DNA of 36,418 nt from an uncultured Alteromonadaceae bacterium (lineage in GTDB: Bacteria > Pseudomonadota > Gammaproteobacteria > Enterobacterales > Alteromonadaceae). Below the pieces are notes generated by a model. It was not told the origin of the DNA. It was given only the letters and a program-made list of their open reading frames with translations, and ran no database searches. The stretch lies in assembly GCA_938085045.1 (NCBI GenBank), contig CALKGI010000217.1, positions 1 through 36,418 on the forward strand, given 5' to 3'. A program made the position numbers and the translations under genes. This document shows, piece by piece, positions 1 to 6,695 of the stretch. Each line of letters begins with the position of its first letter. The stretch's first letter is position 1.

Positions 1-658
1 TCTGTGGACCTTCAGGGGTACCGGTGATCACAATATCGGCGTTGCGCTGGGCAAACAAGCCGTTGGTGACAACACCTGTAATGTTGTTCAGTTGCTCTTC
101 GAGCACTTTGGGCTGGTCGATTTGCATGTTGTGAACATCTAAAATGATATTGCCGTTGTCGGTAAGTACACCTTCGCGGTATACCGGATCGCCGCCAAGT
201 TTTACGATTTGGCGTGCAACATAACTGCGGGCCATCGGTATCACTTCAACTGGCAGTGGGAACACTCCCAACACGTCGACGGCTTTGGTGTTGTCGACTA
301 TACAGACAAATTTATCGGCGACAGCTGCGACTATCTTTTCGCGGGTTAATGCTGCGCCACCGCCTTTGATCATGTCGTTTTGCGGATTGATTTCATCGGC
401 ACCATCAACATAAACCGCCAAGTCATAAACCGCATTTAAGTCGTAAACATGAATACCTAGGGCTTTTAATTTTTCGGTGGAAGCTTCGGAGCTGGATACT
501 GCGCCATCGATGTCATGTTTGATGGTGGCCAGAGCGTCGATAAAGTGATTGACCGTTGAACCGGTCCCTACGCCGACAATGCTGTCTTTTTCAACAAATT
601 GTAAAGCTGCCCAAGCAGCGGCTTTTTTCATTTCATCTTGTGATACATTCTGTGACAT
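1..658 (-). CDS. rpiA: Ribose-5-phosphate isomerase A (3' end cut by window)
   Basis: Interconverts ribose-5-phosphate and ribulose-5-phosphate in the non-oxidative pentose phosphate pathway, in the cytosol. The minus-strand frame opens at an ATG (656-658) and reads 219 codons to the window edge without a stop, about the whole length of E. coli RpiA (219 residues), so only the last few residues are missing. Conserved stretches include [14 protein letters not shown] (phosphate-binding loop), [38 protein letters not shown] (catalytic Glu and Lys region) and [13 protein letters not shown]. It lies 61 nt downstream of fau on the same strand and could be cotranscribed with it. The family match is close throughout, so the call is firm. 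Confidence 0.97.
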   Translation of the reverse strand, partial: MSQNVSQDEMKKAAAWAALQFVEKDSIVGVGTGSTVNHFIDALATIKHDIDGAVSSSEASTEKLKALGIHVYDLNAVYDLAVYVDGADEINPQNDMIKGGGAALTREKIVAAVADKFVCIVDNTKAVDVLGVFPLPVEVIPMARSYVARQIVKLGGDPVYREGVLTDNGNIILDVHNMQIDQPKVLEEQLNNITGVVTNGLFAQRNADIVITGTPEGPQ

Positions 659-719
659 TTAACGCCGATCTCATGTGCTGAATTGAGCCGCAAGTATAGC
701 CAATTTTAATGGTAAAATA

Positions 720-1331
720 CTAGAGCTGATAGTGCTCTGAAGGCGTTATTATTTCCTTTAGCGGGATGTCCCATGGCTCGGTGGGCACCTCGTCCACTTT
801 TTGGCAATTGTGAGCGATGCCGATGATGGCTGGGGTCACTCTTTGTTGTTTGTAATGGTACTCAAGGGTGCGATCATAAAAACCACCGCCCATACCAAGT
901 CGATTACCAGACGAGTCAAAAGCGACCAGTGGTGTAAATACGATATCTAGCTGGGCTAAAGGACACACTTGTGAGCAATCGGGCAAAGGTTCGAGCATGC
1001 CGAGTTTACTGCGCACTAGTGGTGTGTGTGGTTGATAGCGAATGAAAATTAAATGTTGGGGATTAAAAGGATGAATAAGGGGAATATAGACTTCAATTGA
1101 GGCTTGCCACAATTGTTCGATGGCAGGTTGGGTGCCAATTTCACCGTCCATTGAGAGAAACAAGGCAACGCGTTTACATTGATGCGCTTGTCTTTGTTCA
1201 AAAAGGTGTGACTGCACGCGTTTTACAACGTGATTAGCCAACTGCTCAGCGGCATCTTGCTGTTGTTGTGCAGATAACTGTTTTCGAAGCTTGCGAATGT
1301 GTCGACGGATTTGAGTTTTAGTTGTTGGCAT
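720..1331 (-). CDS. fau: 5-formyltetrahydrofolate cyclo-ligase
   Basis: ATP-dependent conversion of 5-formyl-THF to 5,10-methenyl-THF, a folate salvage step (YgfA/Fau family). The protein has 203 residues; E. coli YgfA has 182, and the extra residues are mostly N-terminal. Recognisable blocks are the basic N-terminus with KLRKQL, VALFLSMDGEIGTQP, VYIPLIHPF, the family signature LGMGGGFYDRTLE and WDIPLKEIITPS near the C-terminus. The ATG at 1329-1331 has no strong Shine-Dalgarno sequence, so the exact start is less certain than the identity. It sits about 40 nt downstream of the 6S RNA gene on the same strand, the conserved ssrS-fau arrangement in which the 6S transcript can read through into fau. 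Confidence 0.95.
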   Translation of the reverse strand: MPTTKTQIRRHIRKLRKQLSAQQQQDAAEQLANHVVKRVQSHLFEQRQAHQCKRVALFLSMDGEIGTQPAIEQLWQASIEVYIPLIHPFNPQHLIFIRYQPHTPLVRSKLGMLEPLPDCSQVCPLAQLDIVFTPLVAFDSSGNRLGMGGGFYDRTLEYHYKQQRVTPAIIGIAHNCQKVDEVPTEPWDIPLKEIITPSEHYQL

Positions 1332-1369
1332 TGGATATTAAGGACACACAGTGGAGGTATAAAGAAAAG

Positions 1370-1553
1370 GTGTGCCCCCAGATATGTCGTGGTCGGGAAA
1401 AGTCCTGAACCCTAAGGTTCAAGGCGGGTATCACATTAACACCGTAGGCTTCCCGGTACATGCCAGGCCTGCACAATAGCATTGAAAGTGACTCCCTGTG
1501 GTGTTGATATCGGCTCAGGGACTAAACCAACTCACCTACATATCTAGGGGACT
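1370..1553 (-). ncRNA. ssrS: 6S RNA
   Basis: 6S RNA binds sigma70-RNA polymerase and mimics an open promoter. Read on the minus strand, the region shows the family hallmarks: the 5' block AGTCCCTGAGCCGATAT, and further on the hairpin CCTTGAACC-TTAG-GGTTCAAGG. The closing stem pairs CCCCTAGATATGT near the 5' end (about 1538-1550) with ACATATCTGGGGG near the 3' end (1375-1387). Length is about 184 nt, the same as in E. coli. The ends are estimated from the promoter position and the closing stem and may be off by a few bases. It lies immediately upstream of fau, as expected. The usual upstream neighbour zapA is displaced to position 20303. Confidence 0.95.
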
Positions 1554-1558
1554 CGTCC

Positions 1559-1586
1559 ATTATAACCATTAAAATAATCTTGTATA
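1559..1586 (-). promoter_or_regulatory. sigma70 promoter of 6S RNA
   Basis: On the minus strand there is a perfect -10 TATAAT (1559-1564), 16 nt from a 4/6 -35 TATACA (1581-1586). Transcription would start near 1552, at the predicted 5' end of 6S RNA. Confidence 0.7.
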
Positions 1587-1655
1587 GGGGTATTGAAAGT
1601 GCAAGCGCACTGACTGATTAGATTTGCTGCACAAGTGCCTGAGTAGGTTGTTGTT

Positions 1656-1778
1656 TTAGACCATTGCCAAAATAAATCGTGCACCGACTATTAATATGGC
1701 GCAATACAAAGCGGTTAATGCTGCTGTTTCGATGGCACAGGCCACACCGGGAGAGATATTCAATTTCAATTTTTTCAC
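1656..1778 (-). CDS. 40-residue one-helix membrane protein, copy B
   Basis: No known family recognised. The frame runs from a GTG (1776-1778) to TAA (1656-1658), preceded by AAAGGA at a 7-nt spacing, which supports this start. The product has a short basic N-terminus (KKLKLN) and then a hydrophobic stretch from about residue 12 to the end, interrupted by single Glu and Arg residues, consistent with one membrane-spanning helix. It has exactly the same length as the protein at 2071-2193 and aligns without gaps: shared positions include KLK at 3-5, the block AALTxLY at 19-25, Gly32 and the final Val. A different 77-codon frame overlaps it (1618-1851) but has no ribosome-binding site and no paralogue. 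Function is unknown; a small inner-membrane protein is inferred. Confidence 0.72.
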   Translation of the reverse strand: MKKLKLNISPGVACAIETAALTALYCAILIVGARFILAMV

Positions 1779-1830
1779 CAAGAATTCCTTTACTAGGTTG
1801 GTCGTGCAATGACGACTTGAATTTGATCTT

Positions 1831-1901
1831 ATTATAGAAGTGTAGGGACAAAAGTGATTAGTACAAAACCGCCGAAAAACCGTAAGAATGCGACAATATG
1901 G
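1831..1901 (-). promoter_or_regulatory. Promoter and putative operator of membrane protein copy B
   Basis: On the minus strand: CCATATTGTCG (1891-1901), 23 nt, TTTGTACTA (1859-1867), 22 nt, TATAAT (1831-1836), then a leader of about 46 nt to the GTG start. The copy at 2244-2314 has identical spacing. There is no good -35 hexamer 17 nt above the -10, so TTTGTACTA, which ends just upstream of the -35 position, could be an activator site (inference). Confidence 0.55.
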
Positions 1902-2016
1902 TTCAATATAGACTTTTTTGGTTAAAAAGTGAGCTGAAGTTTCGTTTGGAGAGTTATAGAGTTGGCTTTGGTGGTGTTAAGTTATCTTTTTTTCACAAAG
2001 TGTTTTTATTGCCTGA

Positions 2017-2066
2017 TAAGCGTTTGAGACTAAGCATTTGAAAGTAAGCATGTGAAAGTAAGCATT
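2017..2066. repeat. 14-bp tandem repeat, about 3.5 copies
   Basis: Consecutive units TAAGCGTTTGAGAC, TAAGCATTTGAAAG, TAAGCATGTGAAAG and a partial TAAGCATT, starting at 2017, 2031, 2045 and 2059. The array lies just past the stop codon of the small gene at 2071-2193, in its 3' untranslated region. Confidence 0.8.
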
Positions 2067-2070
2067 GATA

Positions 2071-2193
2071 TTAGACAAGGTTCATCATTACTTGGCTGCC
2101 TGCGAATAAAAAGCCTGAATACAATACTGTTAATGCTGCGGTACCGAATGCGTAAGTAAGGCTCTGTGGTAATGATGATTTAAGTTTGCTCAT
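2071..2193 (-). CDS. 40-residue one-helix membrane protein, copy A
   Basis: No known family recognised. ATG (2191-2193) to TAA (2071-2073), with a purine-rich GGGGA 6 nt before the start. The 40-residue product begins MSKLKSS, then runs into a hydrophobic segment with block AFGTAALTVLYSGFLFAG (residues 15-32) and ends MMNLV. It aligns without gaps to the 40-residue protein at 1656-1778, about 415 bp further along the same strand, including the AALTxLY core. Each gene has its own promoter with the same layout, so the unit was duplicated with its control region. The pair lies downstream of the sigma/anti-sigma genes on the same strand, but the separate promoters argue against a simple operon with them. 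Function unknown; a single-pass small inner-membrane protein is inferred. Confidence 0.75.
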   Translation of the reverse strand: MSKLKSSLPQSLTYAFGTAALTVLYSGFLFAGSQVMMNLV

Positions 2194-2243
2194 GATGTAT
2201 CCCCGTTTTTGTGTCTGTGTGTTGTTTGACTTGATTGATGCTC

Positions 2244-2314
2244 ATCTTAGCGATTCTGAGCTGATTTGGGGTAGTACAAAGACGTCAAAAATTAACACTG
2301 ATACGACAAAATGG
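2244..2314 (-). promoter_or_regulatory. Promoter and putative operator of membrane protein copy A
   Basis: Minus strand: CCATTTTGTCG (2304-2314), 23 nt, TTTGTACTA (2272-2280), 22 nt, TAAGAT as -10 (2244-2249), about 50 nt to the ATG. Every spacing equals that of the element at 1831-1901. TTTGTCGTA and TTTGTACTA could be two direct-repeat half-sites about three helical turns apart (inference). Confidence 0.52.
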
Positions 2315-2410
2315 GAGAAAAGTGCTAAAAACAGCACTTTTATAGCGGTTATTCGGTAATTATAAGGTTTGTTTTGGCAAAAGGTGATTTAATTGTTAAC
2401 AGCTGGTTAA

Positions 2411-3109
2411 TTACTGCCAGTTGCGTTTAATCTGCACCATTTCATCATCTGATGTCAGAAATTCACCTTTTACCGCACCTTTAAGGTATTGCTCAATGGT
2501 TTTAACTTCTTCACCTGATGCGGTGACATGATGTGCTTGCTCTGCAACGACTGAGCTTTGTGTCACTTCAAGTTGCCATTGCTGATTTTTTTTACAGGCA
2601 ATGGCATGCGATTGATTGTTGGTATCACTTATCTGGTATTCACGGCAAACTCGTCCGTCGTTGTGGCGAAAAGATTGCAAGACGATAAATTGATTGTTTG
2701 AGTCCAGTTGCATCACTTGCATTGCCGGTTGGGTGTTTAAAGCCTTGGTTAATGCTATCGAGACTTGATTATCACTAGTGTTTTGCAAACCAAAAAATGA
2801 CAATAAACCGATTGCTGCGACTGAAGCTGCCAATGCTAAAAAGCGCCATTGGTTGTTTTGAGTGGCTTTTTGCTCGTTCTCTACTTGTATATCGTCTTCT
2901 AATAGCGAACTCAAGCTCTGAGGCACAGGTGTGCTAGCGATATCGGCAAAGGTGTTTTTTAAATCCTGACCCATCGCTTTAATTGCTTGATATTGTTTGT
3001 TCAGTGCTGGTTCTTGCAATAAGCGGTGTTTGAATGCCATTTCCTGTTCAGGGGCAAGTTCACCGTCCAGACTGGCAGAAATCAATTGGTGATCTTGTTC
3101 AGATAACAT
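2411..3109 (-). CDS. Transmembrane anti-sigma factor
   Basis: Likely holds the ECF sigma factor encoded just upstream at the inner membrane. The 232-residue protein has an N-terminal cytoplasmic part with the anti-sigma motif SASLDGELAPEQEMAF (residues 11-26), one transmembrane helix at about 90-108 (FLALAASVAAIGLLSFFGL) and a C-terminal periplasmic part containing two Cys (CREYQ, IACKK) that might form a disulfide. No zinc-binding HxxxCxxC motif is present, so it resembles the RseA type of N-terminal fold more than the ZAS type. The ATG at 3107-3109 has AGAGGA at good spacing. It starts 46 nt after the sigma gene on the same strand, the usual sigma/anti-sigma operon order. The signal that releases the sigma factor cannot be read from the sequence. 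Confidence 0.85.
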   Translation of the reverse strand: MLSEQDHQLISASLDGELAPEQEMAFKHRLLQEPALNKQYQAIKAMGQDLKNTFADIASTPVPQSLSSLLEDDIQVENEQKATQNNQWRFLALAASVAAIGLLSFFGLQNTSDNQVSIALTKALNTQPAMQVMQLDSNNQFIVLQSFRHNDGRVCREYQISDTNNQSHAIACKKNQQWQLEVTQSSVVAEQAHHVTASGEEVKTIEQYLKGAVKGEFLTSDDEMVQIKRNWQ

Positions 3110-3155
3110 TTTAAGTTCCTCTTCGTTTTGTGGGGTTATTGTGTTACTTGTGATT

Positions 3156-3638
3156 TTAATGTTCTGCTAATAGCTGTGCTAATTTTGTTCTGGCTCGGGC
3201 GACTCGGCTCATCACAGTGCCAACCGGAATATCTAACGTGTGGGCGGCCTCGGCATAACTGAAACCTTCGACTATCACTAGGCCCACTAATTGTCGTTGT
3301 TCATCGCCCAGCTGTTCCATGGCTTTGAGTATTTGTGCCATCTGATCGTTCTCTGGCCCTAGCTCTTTGGTGATTGTTGGTTCTTGCGCTGATGATTGAG
3401 CTAGTTTAAGGCGACTTTGGCTTGCTCTGGCTTCGTCAATCCACAAGTTTTTGCATACTTTTAAAAACCACGGCACCGCGGGAATGTCTTTTTTGATGCC
3501 TTTACGCAACAACTTTTCGACCAAAGATTGTACCAAATCGTCGGCATCGGGTTTATTGCCGGTTAGCGAATAAGCAAACCGTCGCATACGTGGCAATTCG
3601 TCAATCAACAGTGTTTTAAGTTGTGCAGTACCGAGCAA
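3156..3638 (-). CDS. ECF (sigma70 family) RNA polymerase sigma factor
   Basis: About 160 residues. Region 2 is near the N-terminus (MRRFAYSLTGNKPDADDLVQ, then WFLKVCKNLWIDEAR), followed by a linker and region 4 (LVGLVIVEGFSYAEAAHTLD, then PVGTVMSRVARARTKL) containing the -35-binding helix-turn-helix. Length and layout are those of a group 4 (ECF) sigma factor. A longer reading starts at the TTG 3642-3644, but AGGAG would then be only 1 nt away; the in-frame TTG at 3636-3638 has AGGAG at 7 nt and is chosen here. It is followed by the anti-sigma gene and lies divergent to the S8 protease, whose 200-bp shared upstream region is the natural place for an autoregulated promoter. Target genes are not known; the divergent envelope-protein cluster is the obvious candidate. 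Confidence 0.9.
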   Translation of the reverse strand: MLGTAQLKTLLIDELPRMRRFAYSLTGNKPDADDLVQSLVEKLLRKGIKKDIPAVPWFLKVCKNLWIDEARASQSRLKLAQSSAQEPTITKELGPENDQMAQILKAMEQLGDEQRQLVGLVIVEGFSYAEAAHTLDIPVGTVMSRVARARTKLAQLLAEH

Positions 3639-3837
3639 TTTCAATCTCCTTTTTAACGTAAACGGTTGCGACTTGGATTTTATTCCATGAGTTTGAAGTT
3701 TTTTTTCAATTGATAAAATAGTGTAGTGGATGTCGCTGTAAATATGAAAAAGCAGTATAAAAAGACGAGTTCAAAGCGTATGCTAAATAGTCAACGGCCA
3801 GTGAAAAAGCGGTGTTGAAGAACTCGCTTACGGCAGA

Positions 3838-5610
3838 ATGAGTGTTACCTCAAAATTTATTAACCGGACAACTATCTTGAAAATCAATATTAAAAGACGA
3901 TTAATATGTACTGCCAAACTGTTGCCTTGGTGTTTGTTGATACCCTTGTGCGTGCCTATCAATGCTGCTGCCTCCGGTTCTACCCTTATCTCTACGAGCA
4001 ACATTTCTACTATTTACACCAACAGTGGCCAATTCGTATCTGAGCAACCTGATGAGGACGACATCGAAGACGAAATCGAAGACGAAATCGAAAACGAAAT
4101 TGAAGATGAAATTGAAGACGAAATTGAAGATGGGATAGAAGACGAAATAGAACAAGACATCGAAAATGAAGTCGAGGAAGGGCTTGAAGATGAGATGGAC
4201 CAAATGCTCGAAGAAGACATAGATGAAACTCTTGATGAGGAAATTGAAGAATCGCTCGAAGAGGATATGTCACAACAGATAGAAGATGAGTTTGACTATG
4301 AAGCTTGGGATATGCTCGACGAAGAAATGCTTGATGAAGAAGACTTTGTTGAAGAGGACTTTGTTGAAGAAGATTTTGATGAGGGTATGGATGAGGGTAT
4401 GGATGAAGAAGGCATGGACGAAGTATTTGACGGCGAAGATTATGTTGATGACAGGCAGCTCGAAAGTGCGCTGAATATGGTCGACAATTTTGCTGAGGGT
4501 GAACATGATAGTTTCACCGGCGATATCTGGACCAACGACTGGTTGATATTCTCAAATGCCAAAATTCAAAAGCAACTCGAAGCCCTCGGTTATAAGTTTG
4601 TAGAACAGCATCAGCTCAAGGCTTTTGACAAAACACTGGCCACTGTGATTGCACCTGCTTCGTTTTCTTTAGAAAAAGACTATGACGAGGTGCTTAGGCA
4701 AATTAATGAAGTGACGGAGTTGGTTGATTTAAACCATGTTTATCGGCATCAAGCAAATGCCAAATCTGAGCAAACCGGTCACCTGCCAGCAGATATGTTG
4801 TCGCTGCCCAAGCTGTCATCAGACATAAAAATTGGTTTGGTCGATACCGCGATTAATACTGAGCATTCGGCATTACAACAAAGCAACATCCAGCAGCGCT
4901 CATTTGTTAAAGGTAAACGAAAAGAGCCGAAAAACCATGGCACCGAGATTGCCGGGATTTTGGTCGGCAATGACAAGCACTATCGCGGTTTACTACCAAA
5001 AAGCCCATTGTTGGGGGCATCGGTATTTTTTGAGGTTAAAGACAAAGGTAATATCGCCACCACCCAATCTTTGTTAAAAGGGTTGAATTGGTTGGCCGAA
5101 AACGAGGTGAAGGTGATTAACATGAGCCTTAGCGGACCACCAAACAGGTTGTTGCAATACGCTATTGGCCAGTTGTGTCAGCAAAATATTGTGGTGGTTG
5201 CGGCTGTTGGTAATGCTGGGCCTTTATCAAAGCCTTTGTATCCCGCAGCTTATACCTGCACTGTTGCGGTTACTGCGGTTGACCGCAAGAAACGAATATA
5301 CAAAAACGCCGTGATTGGCAAGCATGTTGATATGGCAGCATTTGGCGTGAACTTGCAGACTCTAGACAGCAAAGGTCGTTATAAAAATGCCAGTGGCACC
5401 TCGCTTGCTACCGCTTTTGTCAGTGCATTGGTTGCCACACAATATAGTGCAGAGCAAATTGGCTCGGGTAAGTTAGAAGATTGGCTGGGGGGCATCTATC
5501 GAAGTTGTGCTGATTTGGGCGCTAAAGGATATGACCCAGTTTATGGTTATGGTTTATTGCCAACTGGCATGAACGACAAAGTGGCAATCGCGAGCGCCAG
5601 CTCGCGATAA
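3838..5610 (+). CDS. Exported S8 (subtilisin-like) serine protease with a long Asp/Glu repeat
   Basis: 590 residues. A basic N-terminus and hydrophobic core ending CVPINAAAS (about 25-46) suggest a signal peptide. Residues 71-206 are extremely acidic, built at first of DEIE-type four-residue units and later of MDEG and FVEED units. A region resembling a protease propeptide follows (about 230-305), then the S8 domain with the triad Asp336 (GLVDTA), His367 (NHGTE) and Ser522 (SGTSLAT) and oxyanion Asn459 (VGNAG). All catalytic residues are present, so activity is likely. The repeat is 12 bp periodic in DNA (GACGAAATTGAA variants). It is transcribed divergently from the ECF sigma operon, suggesting control by or of that system. 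The ATG at 3838 is the only Met ahead of the signal; its ribosome-binding site is weak. The acidic part might bind calcium or act as a spacer (inference). Confidence 0.88.
   Translation: MSVTSKFINRTTILKINIKRRLICTAKLLPWCLLIPLCVPINAAASGSTLISTSNISTIYTNSGQFVSEQPDEDDIEDEIEDEIENEIEDEIEDEIEDGIEDEIEQDIENEVEEGLEDEMDQMLEEDIDETLDEEIEESLEEDMSQQIEDEFDYEAWDMLDEEMLDEEDFVEEDFVEEDFDEGMDEGMDEEGMDEVFDGEDYVDDRQLESALNMVDNFAEGEHDSFTGDIWTNDWLIFSNAKIQKQLEALGYKFVEQHQLKAFDKTLATVIAPASFSLEKDYDEVLRQINEVTELVDLNHVYRHQANAKSEQTGHLPADMLSLPKLSSDIKIGLVDTAINTEHSALQQSNIQQRSFVKGKRKEPKNHGTEIAGILVGNDKHYRGLLPKSPLLGASVFFEVKDKGNIATTQSLLKGLNWLAENEVKVINMSLSGPPNRLLQYAIGQLCQQNIVVVAAVGNAGPLSKPLYPAAYTCTVAVTAVDRKKRIYKNAVIGKHVDMAAFGVNLQTLDSKGRYKNASGTSLATAFVSALVATQYSAEQIGSGKLEDWLGGIYRSCADLGAKGYDPVYGYGLLPTGMNDKVAIASASSR
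5587..5608. terminator. Perfect 9-bp hairpin at the 3' end of the S8 protease gene
   Basis: ATCGCGAGC, loop GCCA, GCTCGCGAT. The last codons of the protease form the hairpin and the stop TAA overlaps its foot. It lies between convergent genes and may terminate both, although no clean T-run follows (only TATTTTAATTT some 12 nt later on the plus strand). Confidence 0.5.
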
Positions 5611-5619
5611 ACAAGGCTG

Positions 5620-6537
5620 TTATTTTAATTTATACCCTACCAAGAAACCAAATTTGGTTTGATCATAATCTGCCGCTGCTAGGTTTGACTCGTTAAGGTT
5701 ACGAGTCACGTCAATCTCGCTATACCAGTTTTGCGTCCAATCTAGGCGGTAAGTTGCCGCCAACTGATTTCTTTTATCGTGGCGAAAATCGCCAATATCG
5801 GCGTTGAATTCTTCTTCATAAATGCGTTTTTGCAAACGGTAGCTCAAATCTAGCTTGCTGGGGAAATCAAATAGCTTACTGCGATAGACATAGCTGAGCT
5901 TATATTCAAACATGTTATAGCTGTATTCGGCGTCATTGGCGCTTTCGTCTTTGAATTTGAAACCTGCGCTGATGTAGTGGTTTAAACCATTAAAAAAGTG
6001 GTAAAGACTCATCGACACACCCTGTGATGTGGCCGAGCGGTCATCATCAAACTCAAAGTCTTTATCGGCAAAACTTACCGTGCTATGAAAATAATTGGTT
6101 TTGTTGAAAAAATAAGACAGGCTAGGGCTGATTTTCTTCACCTGTATAAAATCTTGCGAATTGAGGTTCGAATCGACAAAGAGCGCAGCAATGCCAACTT
6201 TTACAGCATCAAACTTATGGCTGGTTTTAACGCTAAGCATGTGAATGTCGCTGTCGTATGTGTCTATTGATTCGTAGTCTTTGTTAAAGTAGGTGTAGTT
6301 GGCCGACATGGTGGTGTTGTTTTGTGTTTTATGTTTATAACCCAAAGCCAATTTGTACTGACGATTGGTGCTGTCGGTGTTTGATGTCTGATCGGTATCT
6401 TCAATCACTACATTTGAGTCGTCTTCGGCCCCCAATTCAAACGCAAAATCCCATGGGCTTTCATCTGATGCATTAGAATCTGCGCTAATCATTACTAAGC
6501 TAAGTAGGCATGAAGCCAGACAAGCAAATCTTTTCAT
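5620..6537 (-). CDS. Outer-membrane beta-barrel protein (uncharacterised)
   Basis: 305 residues. A clear signal peptide (MKRFACLASCLLSLVMISAD, cleavage likely near SNA) is followed by a chain of alternating polar and aromatic strands such as YKLALGYKHKT, TMSANYTYFNK, FEYKLSYVYRS and LDLSYRLQKRIY, ending FGFLVGYKLK. This pattern of amphipathic strands with Tyr/Phe girdles is typical of small outer-membrane barrels; no Pfam-level family can be named with confidence. AGGAG lies 8 nt before the ATG. The gene is convergent with the S8 protease (9 nt between stop codons) and divergent from the DUF1800/DUF1501 pair. It may be the surface component of the same envelope system; pore, adhesin or assembly roles cannot be told apart. 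Confidence 0.8.
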   Translation of the reverse strand: MKRFACLASCLLSLVMISADSNASDESPWDFAFELGAEDDSNVVIEDTDQTSNTDSTNRQYKLALGYKHKTQNNTTMSANYTYFNKDYESIDTYDSDIHMLSVKTSHKFDAVKVGIAALFVDSNLNSQDFIQVKKISPSLSYFFNKTNYFHSTVSFADKDFEFDDDRSATSQGVSMSLYHFFNGLNHYISAGFKFKDESANDAEYSYNMFEYKLSYVYRSKLFDFPSKLDLSYRLQKRIYEEEFNADIGDFRHDKRNQLAATYRLDWTQNWYSEIDVTRNLNESNLAAADYDQTKFGFLVGYKLK

Positions 6538-6631
6538 TGTGTATTCTCCTAGATATTGTTTCCAGTAAGCCTTACTAGCTGCTTAAAATCAATTAATTAA
6601 GTTTATTTTTCTCATGCGGGAATAATTTTGC

Positions 6632-6642
6632 CGGACAGTCCG
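6632..6642. promoter_or_regulatory. 11-bp palindrome in the divergent intergenic region
   Basis: CGGAC-A-GTCCG is a perfect inverted repeat about 55 nt before the DUF1800 start and 95 nt before the divergent barrel-protein start. It is a possible operator; no family is recognised. Confidence 0.3.
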
Positions 6643-6695
6643 TTTACATCAAACCAAAGGCCATCACGCCCTATTAGATGTAAAAGGATAATTTG

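Noticed and set aside
1618..1851. A 77-codon minus-strand frame with CxxC-like cysteines
   Set aside because: It starts at a TTG without a ribosome-binding site and overlaps the supported 40-codon gene (1656-1778), which has a strong site and a paralogue.
3901..4506. Long antisense frames opposite the acidic repeat of the S8 protease (Ser/Phe/Arg-rich)
   Set aside because: They are by-products of the GAA/GAT-rich repeat read on the other strand; the same happens at 6788-7143.
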